DNA from: Chthonomonas sp. UBA2785
GTDB lineage: Bacteria > Armatimonadota > Fimbriimonadia > Fimbriimonadales > Fimbriimonadaceae
DNA length: 48,356 bases
Reading direction: 5' to 3'
Assembly: GCA_002352215.1 (NCBI GenBank)
Contig: DEIB01000027.1
Coordinates: 1 to 48,356, forward strand
In this document: positions 14,681 to 22,663 of the stretch, piece after piece
How the letters are laid out: every line of letters begins with the position of its first letter
Position numbering within the stretch: position 1 is the stretch's first letter
Program-made: the position numbers and the translations under genes
Notes under the pieces: model-generated
Told to the model about the DNA's origin: nothing
The model's database searches: none
What the model saw: only the letters and a program-made list of their open reading frames with translations

Positions 14681-15490
14681 ATGGCTCCCGACCCCGCCCG
14701 CGCGCTCCAAATTCTGCGTCAGGTAGGGGTGCACGCCAAGGAAGCCATCCTCGCCACTCCGCAGGGCGTGGCCAACGAAACCTGGCTGTGCGGCGAGTGG
14801 GTGCTGCGTATCAGTAAGGACCCCGAATATCTGGAGGATTTGCACACCGAATCCGTGGCCGTGCCGGTGGCGGTGGGGGCGGGGTTGCCGACCCCCGATT
14901 TCCTGCACATCAGCCTGTGCCCGGTGGGGGATACGCCCCCGTTTTCGGTCTACCAGCGGGTGCAGGGGCAGCCCCTTTCTCTTTGCACCCATCTCAATGA
15001 TCCGGCGGGTTTCTTCCGCGCCTACGGGGTGGCGTTGCGGCGGATGCACAGCATCACCGAGGTTCTCGACCGCTACGGCGAACTCGATCCTCCTTGGGAG
15101 CTAGATATCGAGAGCCTCGCCGCCGCTGCCCAGCCCCTGGGGTTGCAGGAAGTAGTGCTGGCGCTGGCCGAGCGGGTGGGCACGGCCCCCTGCGTTTTCG
15201 TTCACCAGGACCTGCACGCCGACAACGTGCTGGTGGATGAAGCCGAGCGGCCGGTGTTCATTGATTGGGGGGATGCAGGTCTAGGCGACCCGGCGGCGGA
15301 TTTCCGCTACCTGGCCCCCCGCCATCTGCCGTGGGTTTGGGAAGGATATGGCCCGGTGGACACAGGGCTAGAGGCTCGCGTCCGGCTGCACGTGCTGGAC
15401 CAGTGGCTGTACGCGCAACGGCACCAACGAAGCTACGGCCCCTGGGCCGACTGCGAAGAAAACGAGATTCGAGCATTCCTCAACTCCTGA
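14681..15490 (+). CDS. Aminoglycoside/choline-kinase-like phosphotransferase
   Basis: A 269-aa protein-kinase-fold phosphotransferase (APH family). It shows a divergent N-lobe (NETWLCGEWVLRISKD, with the Lys/Arg of the ATP-binding strand), the catalytic loop FVHQDLHADNVLVDE (Asp and Asn in place) and the metal-binding FIDWGDAGLGDPAADF. Members phosphorylate hydroxyls on small molecules such as sugars, antibiotics or homoserine; the sequence does not show the substrate. ATG 14681 is chosen; an in-frame TTG at 14654 is possible, and AGGAGG at 14661-14666 is rather far from the ATG (14 nt). It is divergent from the ArsR operon and might share its operator. Confidence 0.82.
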   Translation: MAPDPARALQILRQVGVHAKEAILATPQGVANETWLCGEWVLRISKDPEYLEDLHTESVAVPVAVGAGLPTPDFLHISLCPVGDTPPFSVYQRVQGQPLSLCTHLNDPAGFFRAYGVALRRMHSITEVLDRYGELDPPWELDIESLAAAAQPLGLQEVVLALAERVGTAPCVFVHQDLHADNVLVDEAERPVFIDWGDAGLGDPAADFRYLAPRHLPWVWEGYGPVDTGLEARVRLHVLDQWLYAQRHQRSYGPWADCEENEIRAFLNS

Positions 15491-15529
15491 TCGCGATCAA
15501 GAGGAGGCAAAACCGGACAATATTGAACT

Positions 15530-15982
15530 ATGTCCCTGAACCAAACTCTCACCACCCTCTTCACTGAGGTCTTTGAGGGTCTGGCTCCGGGGGCCTCCGG
15601 AACCTGGGTCGTAGAACGCGGCGAAGCTCTAGAAGAAACCCTGGCGAGCCTCACCGCCTCGCAAGCTTCGCAGAGGATCGGTCAAGCCAGTTCCATCGCG
15701 GCGCACACACTCCACACCATCCACTACCTGCAGATGAGCAACGCTCAGGCTCGGGGCGAGGCCTTTACCCCGGACTGGGACGGAAGCTGGGCGCGTCAAA
15801 CTGTCACCGATCCGGAGTGGAAAGGCATCCAGGAAGACCTGAAGCAGCAGAAAGCCATGCTGCTTGAACTAATGTGTCAGCCCGGCCTCCCGAATGGTGC
15901 GGTCCTCGGAGCCATCGCCAACATCGCCCACGCGGCGTTTCACCTCGGTGCCATTCGGCAACTTGCGCTAACCAGCCAGTAG
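15530..15982 (+). CDS. DinB-like four-helix protein
   Basis: A 150-aa protein with the DinB/YfiT four-helix-bundle pattern. A helix carries SSIAAHTLHTIHYLQMSN, with metal-type His residues, and the C-terminal helix has IANIAHAAFHLGAIRQL, the family's usual H...H ending (helix 4, GAIRQL motif). DinB-superfamily proteins include metal-dependent thiol transferases (mycothiol/bacillithiol-S-transferases) and many of unknown role. GAGGAGG lies 22 nt before the ATG, too far for a standard ribosome site, while CAATAT ends 6 nt before it. It may follow the phosphotransferase in one transcript. Confidence 0.8.
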   Translation: MSLNQTLTTLFTEVFEGLAPGASGTWVVERGEALEETLASLTASQASQRIGQASSIAAHTLHTIHYLQMSNAQARGEAFTPDWDGSWARQTVTDPEWKGIQEDLKQQKAMLLELMCQPGLPNGAVLGAIANIAHAAFHLGAIRQLALTSQ

Positions 15983-16058
15983 GATTCAAGGCAGTATCAG
16001 TGCGTCAACCAATCATGAGCAAGGGCAACAGACATTCAAGCAATGGAGGTCAACGACA

Positions 16059-16715
16059 GTGGATGATGACCGCAGCAAACTTCTAGAGCGGCTGAGGGTC
16101 GAAGTGTGTCCCGAGCACCCTCGTCCCATGAAGCGCCTGTTCGATATTGCCAAGGATTTTCGGAAGCTTCCTCTTTCATCAATAAGCGATATCCTCGATG
16201 AAGAGGAGTTTGTCTTTCGAATGGCGGCCGTGTGCATCATGGACTTTCAAGCGCGCGAAAGCAAACTCTCGGCTGAGGGTTCAAGAGATCTTTGTGAGCT
16301 CTATCTCGCCCGTCACGATCGCATAGATACATGGGATATGGTGGATCGAGCCGCCCCTCATGTAGTGGGGAGATATCTGTTTGAACGAGATCGAGAGCCC
16401 CTCTACGAACTCGCACGAAACGGAACCGATATCGAAAAGCGCACGGCGATGGTGGCTACTTGGTACTTTATCAAGAACGATCAAGTAGACGACACCTTCG
16501 CTATCGCTGAGATCCTGGTGGATAGCCACGCCGACCTAGTGGCACTGGCCGTAGGGAGTTGGGTGAGGGAAGCCGGCAAGAGAGACCCCAAGGCCCTCCA
16601 GCAATTTCTCGATCGTCATGCCAGTTCCATGCACCGGGGCGCCCTGCGGGCGGCTATTGAAAGGCTGCCTCAAGAGCTTCGTCAGCATTACCTTAGGGCC
16701 GGCGGCCCAACTTGA
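16059..16715 (+). CDS. AlkD-like DNA alkylation repair protein
   Basis: A 218-aa HEAT-like repeat protein of the AlkD family, DNA glycosylases that excise bulky or cationic alkylpurines without flipping the base. Family blocks are clear: HDRIDTWDMVDRAAPHVVG, EKRTAMVATWYFIKNDQVDD, FAIAEILVDSHADLVALAVG and WVREAGKRDPKAL. The Trp and Asp of IDTWDMVD and the Arg of the REAGKRD block match positions used for substrate recognition. Length is typical (210-240). It starts with GTG, with GGAGG 9 nt upstream, one of the clearer Shine-Dalgarno starts in the window. It lies between two DinB-like genes. Confidence 0.9.
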   Translation: MDDDRSKLLERLRVEVCPEHPRPMKRLFDIAKDFRKLPLSSISDILDEEEFVFRMAAVCIMDFQARESKLSAEGSRDLCELYLARHDRIDTWDMVDRAAPHVVGRYLFERDREPLYELARNGTDIEKRTAMVATWYFIKNDQVDDTFAIAEILVDSHADLVALAVGSWVREAGKRDPKALQQFLDRHASSMHRGALRAAIERLPQELRQHYLRAGGPT

Positions 16716-16767
16716 GTCGCAATTGCTCACACAAGCCCCTTGCATGTTGTGAGAAACTAGGGGAGTC

Positions 16768-17250
16768 ATGAATCAAACCGCATTTGATCCGAGAACGGAA
16801 GTCCTCGAACGATTGGGCTTCACCCGCCACCTTTTTGGGGCCGATATCAAGGCCATGAGCCACGAAGATCTCAGCGCCAACTGTGGCGGCGCCTCGCGAT
16901 GCGGCTACGATTTTCTCTACGAATTGGTGGGTTTCTTCAGCCTGTTCGCAGGTCTGCTTACTTCGGGTCCCTCTGCCATCGATGGACCGCAGGGCGAGTG
17001 GGTCCGCGCGCCGCAAGAGTTCATGGACAAGGATTCGGCCATGAAGTCATTGAACGAAGCGGCCGACCACTTCAGCGCCGCCATCCAGAACTACAAAGGT
17101 GACCTTTTCAACGATGTTTTCCCCTCGCCGGTGGGGCCCTTCACCCCGCTTAGCATGGCGAATCTGGCCGTTTCGCACCTCATGTACCACTCGGGTCAGC
17201 TGAATTACATCCAGACTGTGCGGGGCGATGTCGCGTTCCACTGGATGTGA
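16768..17250 (+). CDS. DinB-like four-helix protein
   Basis: A 160-aa DinB-superfamily protein. A short first helix with FTRHLFGADIKAMSHEDL, a middle helix (YDFLYELVGFFSLFAGLL) and the C-terminal VSHLMYHSGQLNYIQ, with His at the family's metal position, support the call. The divergence from the DinB-like protein at 15530 indicates different substrates or partners. GGGGAG lies 4 nt before the ATG. It follows the AlkD-like gene by 52 bp and may share its transcript. Confidence 0.78.
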   Translation: MNQTAFDPRTEVLERLGFTRHLFGADIKAMSHEDLSANCGGASRCGYDFLYELVGFFSLFAGLLTSGPSAIDGPQGEWVRAPQEFMDKDSAMKSLNEAADHFSAAIQNYKGDLFNDVFPSPVGPFTPLSMANLAVSHLMYHSGQLNYIQTVRGDVAFHWM

Positions 17251-17576
17251 GCCCTGGCTCTTCCTATCAAACTGAAAGTCTTTTACGAAGTTCTCGGTAA
17301 CTTCCGAGATGATTTCAGGAGGCGCGAAGTCCAAAAAAGCATCCCTTCGCGCCCTCGCGTGCGGTTGAGAGGACGACTCCTGCAATGGGTCATAAATACG
17401 CAGAGTAAGTGGCTCTCCCCTCCGCTTCCTCACGCGCATTATGCCCGTATATTTAGCAGGGCAACCTGAACAGTAGCTGAACGTTCCTTGCCGAACCTGA
17501 ATCTCGGGTGCAAGCCACCCACTTCGTTCGATAGATTACAGGTGTGGGGCACTCCCCCGCGACTCGAGAGTTTCTC
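17251..17576. other. Long intergenic region before the PEP-CTERM gene
   Basis: About 326 bp without a convincing gene. It contains a 6-bp stem (TCTCGG / CCGAGA, 17292-17309) 42 bp past the DinB-like gene that might be a weak terminator, a TATATT at about 17450, and a TAGATT about 40 bp before the PEP-CTERM start. A minus-strand frame (17439 leftwards) runs into the DinB-like gene and is probably its shadow. I see no RNA gene. Confidence 0.4.
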
Positions 17577-18473
17577 ATGTCAAGAATCATTTCCTCATCA
17601 TCTCTCGCGGTGGTGCTCGGAGCGGGGTTGGCTTCTTCCGGCCAAGCCGCCACCGTGTACGGGCTCACCACCCGAGATCAACTCATCTCCTTCGATTCGG
17701 CCACGCCGAATATGGTGACGAGTGCCTGGTTCATCCAGGGCCTCGCCGCCAATGAATCCTTGGTGGGTATTGATTTCCGCCCCGCCACCGGCCAGCTCTA
17801 CGGCGTGGGCTCGTTTGGCCGTATTTATACGATCAATACATCGAACGGCATGGCTACTTTCCAGGCCAGCCTGTTCAATAGCGCCAACAACCAAGCGCTC
17901 TCGCTCAGCGGCTCGGAGTTCGGTGTGGACTTCAACCCGGTGCCGGACCGCCTGCGCGTGACGAGCAACCTGGGCCAGAACCTCCGCATCAACGTGGCCA
18001 CCGGCGCTACGATTTTGGATGGCACGCTGAACCAAGCCAGCGGCTCGCCCTTCATCGTGGCCTCGGCCTACACCAATAGCTTCGCGGGGGCCACCACCAC
18101 GACGCTGTATAACATCGACTCGAACAGCGACATGCTGACCATCCAAACGCCTCCGAACAACGGCACGCAAGTGATGGTGGGATCGCTCGGCATGGACGTG
18201 ACGGCTCTGGCCGGCATGGACATCCTAACGGTGGGTTCAACGAACACGGCCTATGCGGCACTCCAAACCGCCGGCACCACGGGCTCCAAGTTCGCCATGA
18301 TCAACCTCGCCACGGGCACGGCCACGGTCATCGGCAACATTTCGATGAACCAATCTAGTGACTCGCTGGCCGTGCGCGACATAGCCGTGACGGCGGTGCC
18401 GGAACCGGCCACCATGACCGCACTGGCCCTGGGCCTGGCAGCCATGCTTCGCCGCCGACGCGCGGCCAAGTAA
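17577..18473 (+). CDS. PEP-CTERM protein with DUF4394-like domain
   Basis: A 298-aa exported protein. The signal peptide is SRIISSSSLAVVLGAGLASS. Most of the protein is a DUF4394-like beta-propeller domain: VYGLTTRDQLISFDSATPN, LVGIDFRPATGQLYGVG, EFGVDFNPVPDRLRV, and the LRINVATGATILDG block. It ends in a PEP-CTERM sorting tail: VPEPATM, a hydrophobic helix (TALALGLAAML), then RRRRAAK. Such tails are cut by exosortase, and the proteins are placed on the cell surface or in matrix. No exosortase is encoded in the window. ATG 17577 is chosen over a GTG at 17544 because the signal peptide starts there. Confidence 0.88.
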   Translation: MSRIISSSSLAVVLGAGLASSGQAATVYGLTTRDQLISFDSATPNMVTSAWFIQGLAANESLVGIDFRPATGQLYGVGSFGRIYTINTSNGMATFQASLFNSANNQALSLSGSEFGVDFNPVPDRLRVTSNLGQNLRINVATGATILDGTLNQASGSPFIVASAYTNSFAGATTTTLYNIDSNSDMLTIQTPPNNGTQVMVGSLGMDVTALAGMDILTVGSTNTAYAALQTAGTTGSKFAMINLATGTATVIGNISMNQSSDSLAVRDIAVTAVPEPATMTALALGLAAMLRRRRAAK

Positions 18474-18513
18474 CTTGGGAACGGGGGCGGCTTCAGCTAC
18501 AGTATTCCTAGCG

Positions 18514-20088
18514 ATGCCGCCACCGCCCATCCCGCCTTCATTTTCGTTCCGTGCCGCATTGGCGGGACGAGAGCCGGATGTGCTGGCCTCCCTCTTTGCG
18601 TCCATTGACATGGGAGTGATGCTTACTGATCTAGAGCACCGCACGCTCATGGTCAATCGCCGGTTTTGCGAGCTCTTCGGCGTGGATGGGGGGCAGGTGG
18701 TGAACCTGGATGTGGAAGAAGTCCGCGAAGCTGTGCGGGCACGAATCATAGATCTCGCGACGTGGGAAGCGAACCTCAAGGACATCTACGATCGCCCCCA
18801 AGCCAGCCAAGTGGACGCGCTGACGCTCAAGCACCCTGACTGCACGCTCAGGCGCGAGACGCATCCGGTGTTTGACCCCGAGGGCGAGGTCGTGGGCCGG
18901 CTGTGGACCTTTGTGGACCAAACGGACGAGTCGCGCCGCCAAGAACACCGCACTCTGCTCCACCGCATGAGCACGCTCTTTGATCCGGAGCCCGCCCGGA
19001 TCTATCAGGACTTGGTGCGCACCATCAGCGCTCATTACGATTCCACATGCATTGTCTCGCTGCGGCAGGGCGACATCATGCATTTTCATGCCATCGCCAG
19101 CCCGGTACCCGGGGTGGAAGCGATGACCCAAAACACGCTGGACGAAAGCTATTGCCAGTGGTGCCTGGCCAAGAACGGGCCGCTGATCATCCAAGATGCG
19201 AGGCAAGACGAAAACTACGCCCGGGTGATGCCCGCCCAGATGGGCATCACGCGCTACATGGGGGTTCCGATTTGGGATGCCGAGGGAGAGACGGTGGGCA
19301 CGCTTTGCATCCTCGATCATCGGTCGGACGAAGTGTTAACCGAGGACGATCTACAGTTCTTGCAGTTGGTCGCGATGCGACTGACAGCGGAACTAGAAAG
19401 GGAAGCCCAGATTCGAGATCTCGAACGCAACCTTGCCGAAGTGCAAACCCAGCTCATCCAATCGGAGAAGCTTGCGGTGACCGGGCAGCTCGCCGCGACC
19501 ATCGCGCACGACGTTCGCAATATTGTGAGCGCCATGCGACTGGACCTCGAAGATTCGGCGTCACCGGAACTACTAGACCACCTCGACCGATTTGGCGTGC
19601 TGTGCCATCGGCTTCTCTCGTATTCGCGGCCTAAGAAGCTGGAAGTAGCAAGTGTGGACCTGGCCAATGTTTTGCGACGAACGGTGGATCTCTTTGCCAA
19701 GCACGCCGAGATTGCCGGAATCAAACTGACCCTGCACAAGCCGGAACAAATCCCCCCAGTGCGGGCGATTGAAGACCGCCTGGAATCCCTGTTTGCCAAC
19801 CTGATCTTGAATGCCATTCAGAGCACCCCGGCGGGCGGGCAATTGGTGATCGAGGCGGCCCCCACCCAGGACGGGCGGGTGGCGGTGATCTTCTCCGATA
19901 CTGGCCCGGGATTCCCGCAGGGGATCGAAGATCGACTCAAGCGTCCCTTTGCTTCCTCCCGCGCGGAGGGGTTTGGGTTGGGGCTCTATAGCTGCGGCCA
20001 AATCATGAAGGAAATCGGAGGCACGATCCAGCTAGAAAATGCGAACCCTAGCGGGGCGCGAGTGATTCTGGAGTTCTTGACCGTATGA
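18514..20088 (+). CDS. PAS-GAF sensor histidine kinase
   Basis: A 524-aa soluble histidine kinase. A PAS domain (about 25-120, with ASIDMGVMLTDLEHRTLMVN and the closing GRLWTFVDQTDE) is followed by a GAF domain (about 150-290; the TRYMGVPIWDAEGETVGTLC block is typical). A coiled-coil linker leads to the dimerisation/phosphoacceptor helix with His332 in AATIAHDVRNIV. The ATPase boxes are present: N-box LFANLILNAIQ, G1 FSDTGPGFP, G2 GFGLGLYSC. There is no membrane segment, so it senses a cytoplasmic signal. Its stop overlaps the start of the response regulator (ATGA), so the two form one two-component system. ATG 18514 is chosen; the frame is open from 18475. Confidence 0.9.
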   Translation: MPPPPIPPSFSFRAALAGREPDVLASLFASIDMGVMLTDLEHRTLMVNRRFCELFGVDGGQVVNLDVEEVREAVRARIIDLATWEANLKDIYDRPQASQVDALTLKHPDCTLRRETHPVFDPEGEVVGRLWTFVDQTDESRRQEHRTLLHRMSTLFDPEPARIYQDLVRTISAHYDSTCIVSLRQGDIMHFHAIASPVPGVEAMTQNTLDESYCQWCLAKNGPLIIQDARQDENYARVMPAQMGITRYMGVPIWDAEGETVGTLCILDHRSDEVLTEDDLQFLQLVAMRLTAELEREAQIRDLERNLAEVQTQLIQSEKLAVTGQLAATIAHDVRNIVSAMRLDLEDSASPELLDHLDRFGVLCHRLLSYSRPKKLEVASVDLANVLRRTVDLFAKHAEIAGIKLTLHKPEQIPPVRAIEDRLESLFANLILNAIQSTPAGGQLVIEAAPTQDGRVAVIFSDTGPGFPQGIEDRLKRPFASSRAEGFGLGLYSCGQIMKEIGGTIQLENANPSGARVILEFLTV

Positions 20089-20762
20089 AGCCGAGCATCC
20101 TGATCGTGGAAGACGATCGTTTCCTAGCGGGCAGCCTGGTGCGAGTGCTGGAGCGGCAAGGCTACACCCCCACCGCCGCGCACACGGTGGCCGAAGCGAA
20201 GGCGTGCTTTGAGAAGGATGAGCCCAACCTAGTAGTGCTGGACTTGGAGTTACCCGATGGCGATGGCAATGAAGTGTGCGTTTGGATCCGGCAGCGCAGC
20301 CAAGCACCGATCTTGATTTTGAGTTCGAGGAGTAGCTCAGTGGACAAGGTGCTGGGGCTGAACAATGGGGCGGACGATTATCTGGCCAAGCCGTTTGATT
20401 CACATGAGTTTTTGGCGCGGGTCCGAGCTCAACTGAGGCGGGGTAGCGCGAAACTTACGGACCAAGGCGTGGTTCGATTTGGCGATTGTGCGCTGGACTT
20501 GCGAGCCCATCGTCTGTTAGTGCGCGACCAGGATTTGGAATTGACGGCGACCGAGTTCCGGATTCTGGAGCAACTGGCGCGGAACCCCGACCGAACCATG
20601 GAACGCGGGCAGCTTTTCCGCAAAATATGGGGGCACGAGATGGAGTTCTCGTCGAATTCTCTTGAGGTCTTAGTCTCGCGCATCCGGCGGAAACTCAAGA
20701 GCGTGGACGCACCGGACCCGATTGATACGGTGCGAGGCGTGGGTTACCGCTGGCGAGGCTAG
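20085..20762 (+). CDS. OmpR/PhoB-type response regulator
   Basis: A 225-aa regulator. The receiver domain (1-120) has the acidic pair D10/D11, phosphoacceptor D53 in LVVLDLELPDGDG, S80 and K102 in YLAKPFD. The OmpR-type winged helix follows: FGDCALDLRAHRLLV, LTATEFRILEQLARNPDR, VLVSRIRRKLK and IDTVRGVGYRW. It overlaps the kinase gene by 4 bp (ATGA), so translation is coupled and it is that kinase's partner. The target genes are unknown. It is convergent with the globin-coupled transducer gene, 49 bp away. Confidence 0.92.
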   Translation: MKPSILIVEDDRFLAGSLVRVLERQGYTPTAAHTVAEAKACFEKDEPNLVVLDLELPDGDGNEVCVWIRQRSQAPILILSSRSSSVDKVLGLNNGADDYLAKPFDSHEFLARVRAQLRRGSAKLTDQGVVRFGDCALDLRAHRLLVRDQDLELTATEFRILEQLARNPDRTMERGQLFRKIWGHEMEFSSNSLEVLVSRIRRKLKSVDAPDPIDTVRGVGYRWRG

Positions 20763-20811
20763 CCCATTGTAAAAACTCAGACGCTTCGTACAACGGGCTC
20801 TCCACACGACT

Positions 20812-22434
20812 TTAAGCAGCTTTCAGTTGACCCTGACCGCTGGACTTCGAGACCGCTGCATCGGCTCGGGCAATGACCTGATTGAGTGCGGCGGCCTGGC
20901 TATCTAACTCAGAGGCACCGCCCGCCACTTGCTCCACCTGAGCGGCAATCTCTTGGGCCGTGGCGCTCATTTCTTCCATGCTCGCCGCATTCTCTTGGGA
21001 GACGGCCGCGATGTTGGCCACGGCACCGTTCACTTGGTCAATCTTCTCACGCATGACTTCGCTTCGCTCCTGGCTACTCTTCGCGACGCCCGTCATCGTG
21101 GACATCGCCGAATCCAGTTCAGCTTGTCGCTTGTTGGCCACGCCAATTTCTCGGGCAATGCTTTCGAGGCCTCCGGCCGCGAGGTTAGTCAGTTCAGAAA
21201 CATCGTCCACGTCGGCCAAAGTGCGCCCCATGGCCTCAACGGACTGCTTGCTCACCTGCTGCGTGTTTTCTACCAAGCTCTTGATCTCTTTGGTGGAGTC
21301 GCTCGCGTGCTCTGCAAGCTTCCTCACTTCTTCCGCCACCACGGCGAAGCCTCGGCCATGCTCGCCAGCGCGCGCGGCTTCAATCGCCGCGTTCAGGGCC
21401 AGCAGGTTCGTCTGGTCGGCAATGTCGTCAATCGTCTGGACGATGCGACCAATTTGTTCCGAACGTTCATTCATCTGGTTGACTTGCCGTTCGGTTTGCT
21501 GCACGGTTTCGCGCACCTTGGCGATGACGTCAATCCGCTGCTGAATCTGAGTCCAAATCGCGGCTTCTTCGTTCATGCGGCTCAGAGCGCTGCCCAGGTC
21601 GGTGAGGCTGACCATGGAATTGGAAACGGCATCGTTGAGTTGGATGGATGAATCGAACGCTTGGGCTCCGAGGTCGGCAAGGTTCTCGCAGAGATTCGCC
21701 ACGTTGGTGGTGGATTCTGCCTGACTGGTGGCGGCTTCGCCGACTTGCGCCGTCACATTGGCAAGCTCCGTGACCGCCCGACCCGAATCGGAACTCGCGC
21801 CTTTCAGCAGTTCACCGTTCTTCATCACCACGGCGGCAATTTGCTGACTCTCGGCCACAACGCCAACAAGTTCATTCCGCAGATTACTGACCGACGCCAG
21901 CTCGGCGTCGAGTTGGTCTCGCAGACCCTTGACAAAGCCAAACTCGATGTACGACTCCATGATGAGGGCCTGGTCGAGCGTGAAGGCCTTCTGCAGCGAG
22001 GCCAGAGCTTTGGCGGCTCGCATCGGGGTCAGGCGACCGCGACCGATGATCATCGGGGTGAGCACATCAAAGTAGGTGGTCATCGCCGCGAAGAACCACT
22101 GCGGCGAGAGCCCAATTTGGGCGTGGATAAAGCCCACTTTCAGTCGGCTTTCAGCATAATCTTCGCCAAACTTGGCCTCAAAGAGGTGGTCGAAGTAGGC
22201 AGGATTCGTCTTTTTCAGTCGCTCAACGGAGGAGCCGGCCTTCGTGATGATCGCCAGGGCTTCGGGAAATTTGCCGAGGTGATCGTAGAACGCATTCACG
22301 ATCTCATCCATTCGGCTGCGCAGCAGGGGCGCCAAAGACTGAAGGCGCTCGCGGTCCTGCGCGGTGATGCGGTTCATCTCGACGCGCTGCGCCAAAACAG
22401 CTGGAGAAAGGTTGAATTGCTCGGTGAATTTCAC
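20812..22434 (-). CDS. Globin-coupled methyl-accepting (HemAT-like) transducer
   Basis: A 540-aa soluble transducer. The N-terminal ~180 residues are a sensor globin domain with candidate proximal His104 in GFIHAQIGLSPQW, expected to bind heme and sense oxygen or a related gas. A helical region leads into the methyl-accepting signalling domain. Its hairpin tip, DIADQTNLLALNAAIEAARA followed by GEHGRGFAVVAEEVRKLAEH, is near-perfect and would contact CheA/CheW. There is no membrane segment and no CheA, CheW, CheR or flagellar gene in the window, so partners lie elsewhere. The start is GTG with AAGGA 7 nt upstream, a standard Shine-Dalgarno site. Confidence 0.92.
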   Translation of the reverse strand: MKFTEQFNLSPAVLAQRVEMNRITAQDRERLQSLAPLLRSRMDEIVNAFYDHLGKFPEALAIITKAGSSVERLKKTNPAYFDHLFEAKFGEDYAESRLKVGFIHAQIGLSPQWFFAAMTTYFDVLTPMIIGRGRLTPMRAAKALASLQKAFTLDQALIMESYIEFGFVKGLRDQLDAELASVSNLRNELVGVVAESQQIAAVVMKNGELLKGASSDSGRAVTELANVTAQVGEAATSQAESTTNVANLCENLADLGAQAFDSSIQLNDAVSNSMVSLTDLGSALSRMNEEAAIWTQIQQRIDVIAKVRETVQQTERQVNQMNERSEQIGRIVQTIDDIADQTNLLALNAAIEAARAGEHGRGFAVVAEEVRKLAEHASDSTKEIKSLVENTQQVSKQSVEAMGRTLADVDDVSELTNLAAGGLESIAREIGVANKRQAELDSAMSTMTGVAKSSQERSEVMREKIDQVNGAVANIAAVSQENAASMEEMSATAQEIAAQVEQVAGGASELDSQAAALNQVIARADAAVSKSSGQGQLKAA

Positions 22435-22663
22435 AGGGGGGTCCTTAGCTTGTGATGCCGGTGATTTTATCGGGATTTCACGGCGGAGACATTAGAGGAA
22501 ATCACCGAAAGCCCCCACCCTTTTTTGGCTATCTGCGAGACGGCGTCACCGGAAGCCGCGAGTGGGCACTAACCTGGGTTCCGGAATTCACAAGCGCCAG
22601 CCTGTCGCAGCGTAACCACCGTAGGCTGGTAGCCGTCCGAGCAAGAGAGGACCACGTTTGCCC

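Noticed and set aside
17047..17439. 130-codon minus-strand frame over the DinB-like gene and the intergenic region
   Set aside because: About half overlaps a convincing DinB-like gene antisense, no ribosome site or -10 box, and no family features.
20761..20799. Inverted repeat between the response regulator and the globin transducer genes
   Set aside because: Ten-bp arms with one G-T mismatch but a 19-nt loop and no T-run; too weak to call a terminator.
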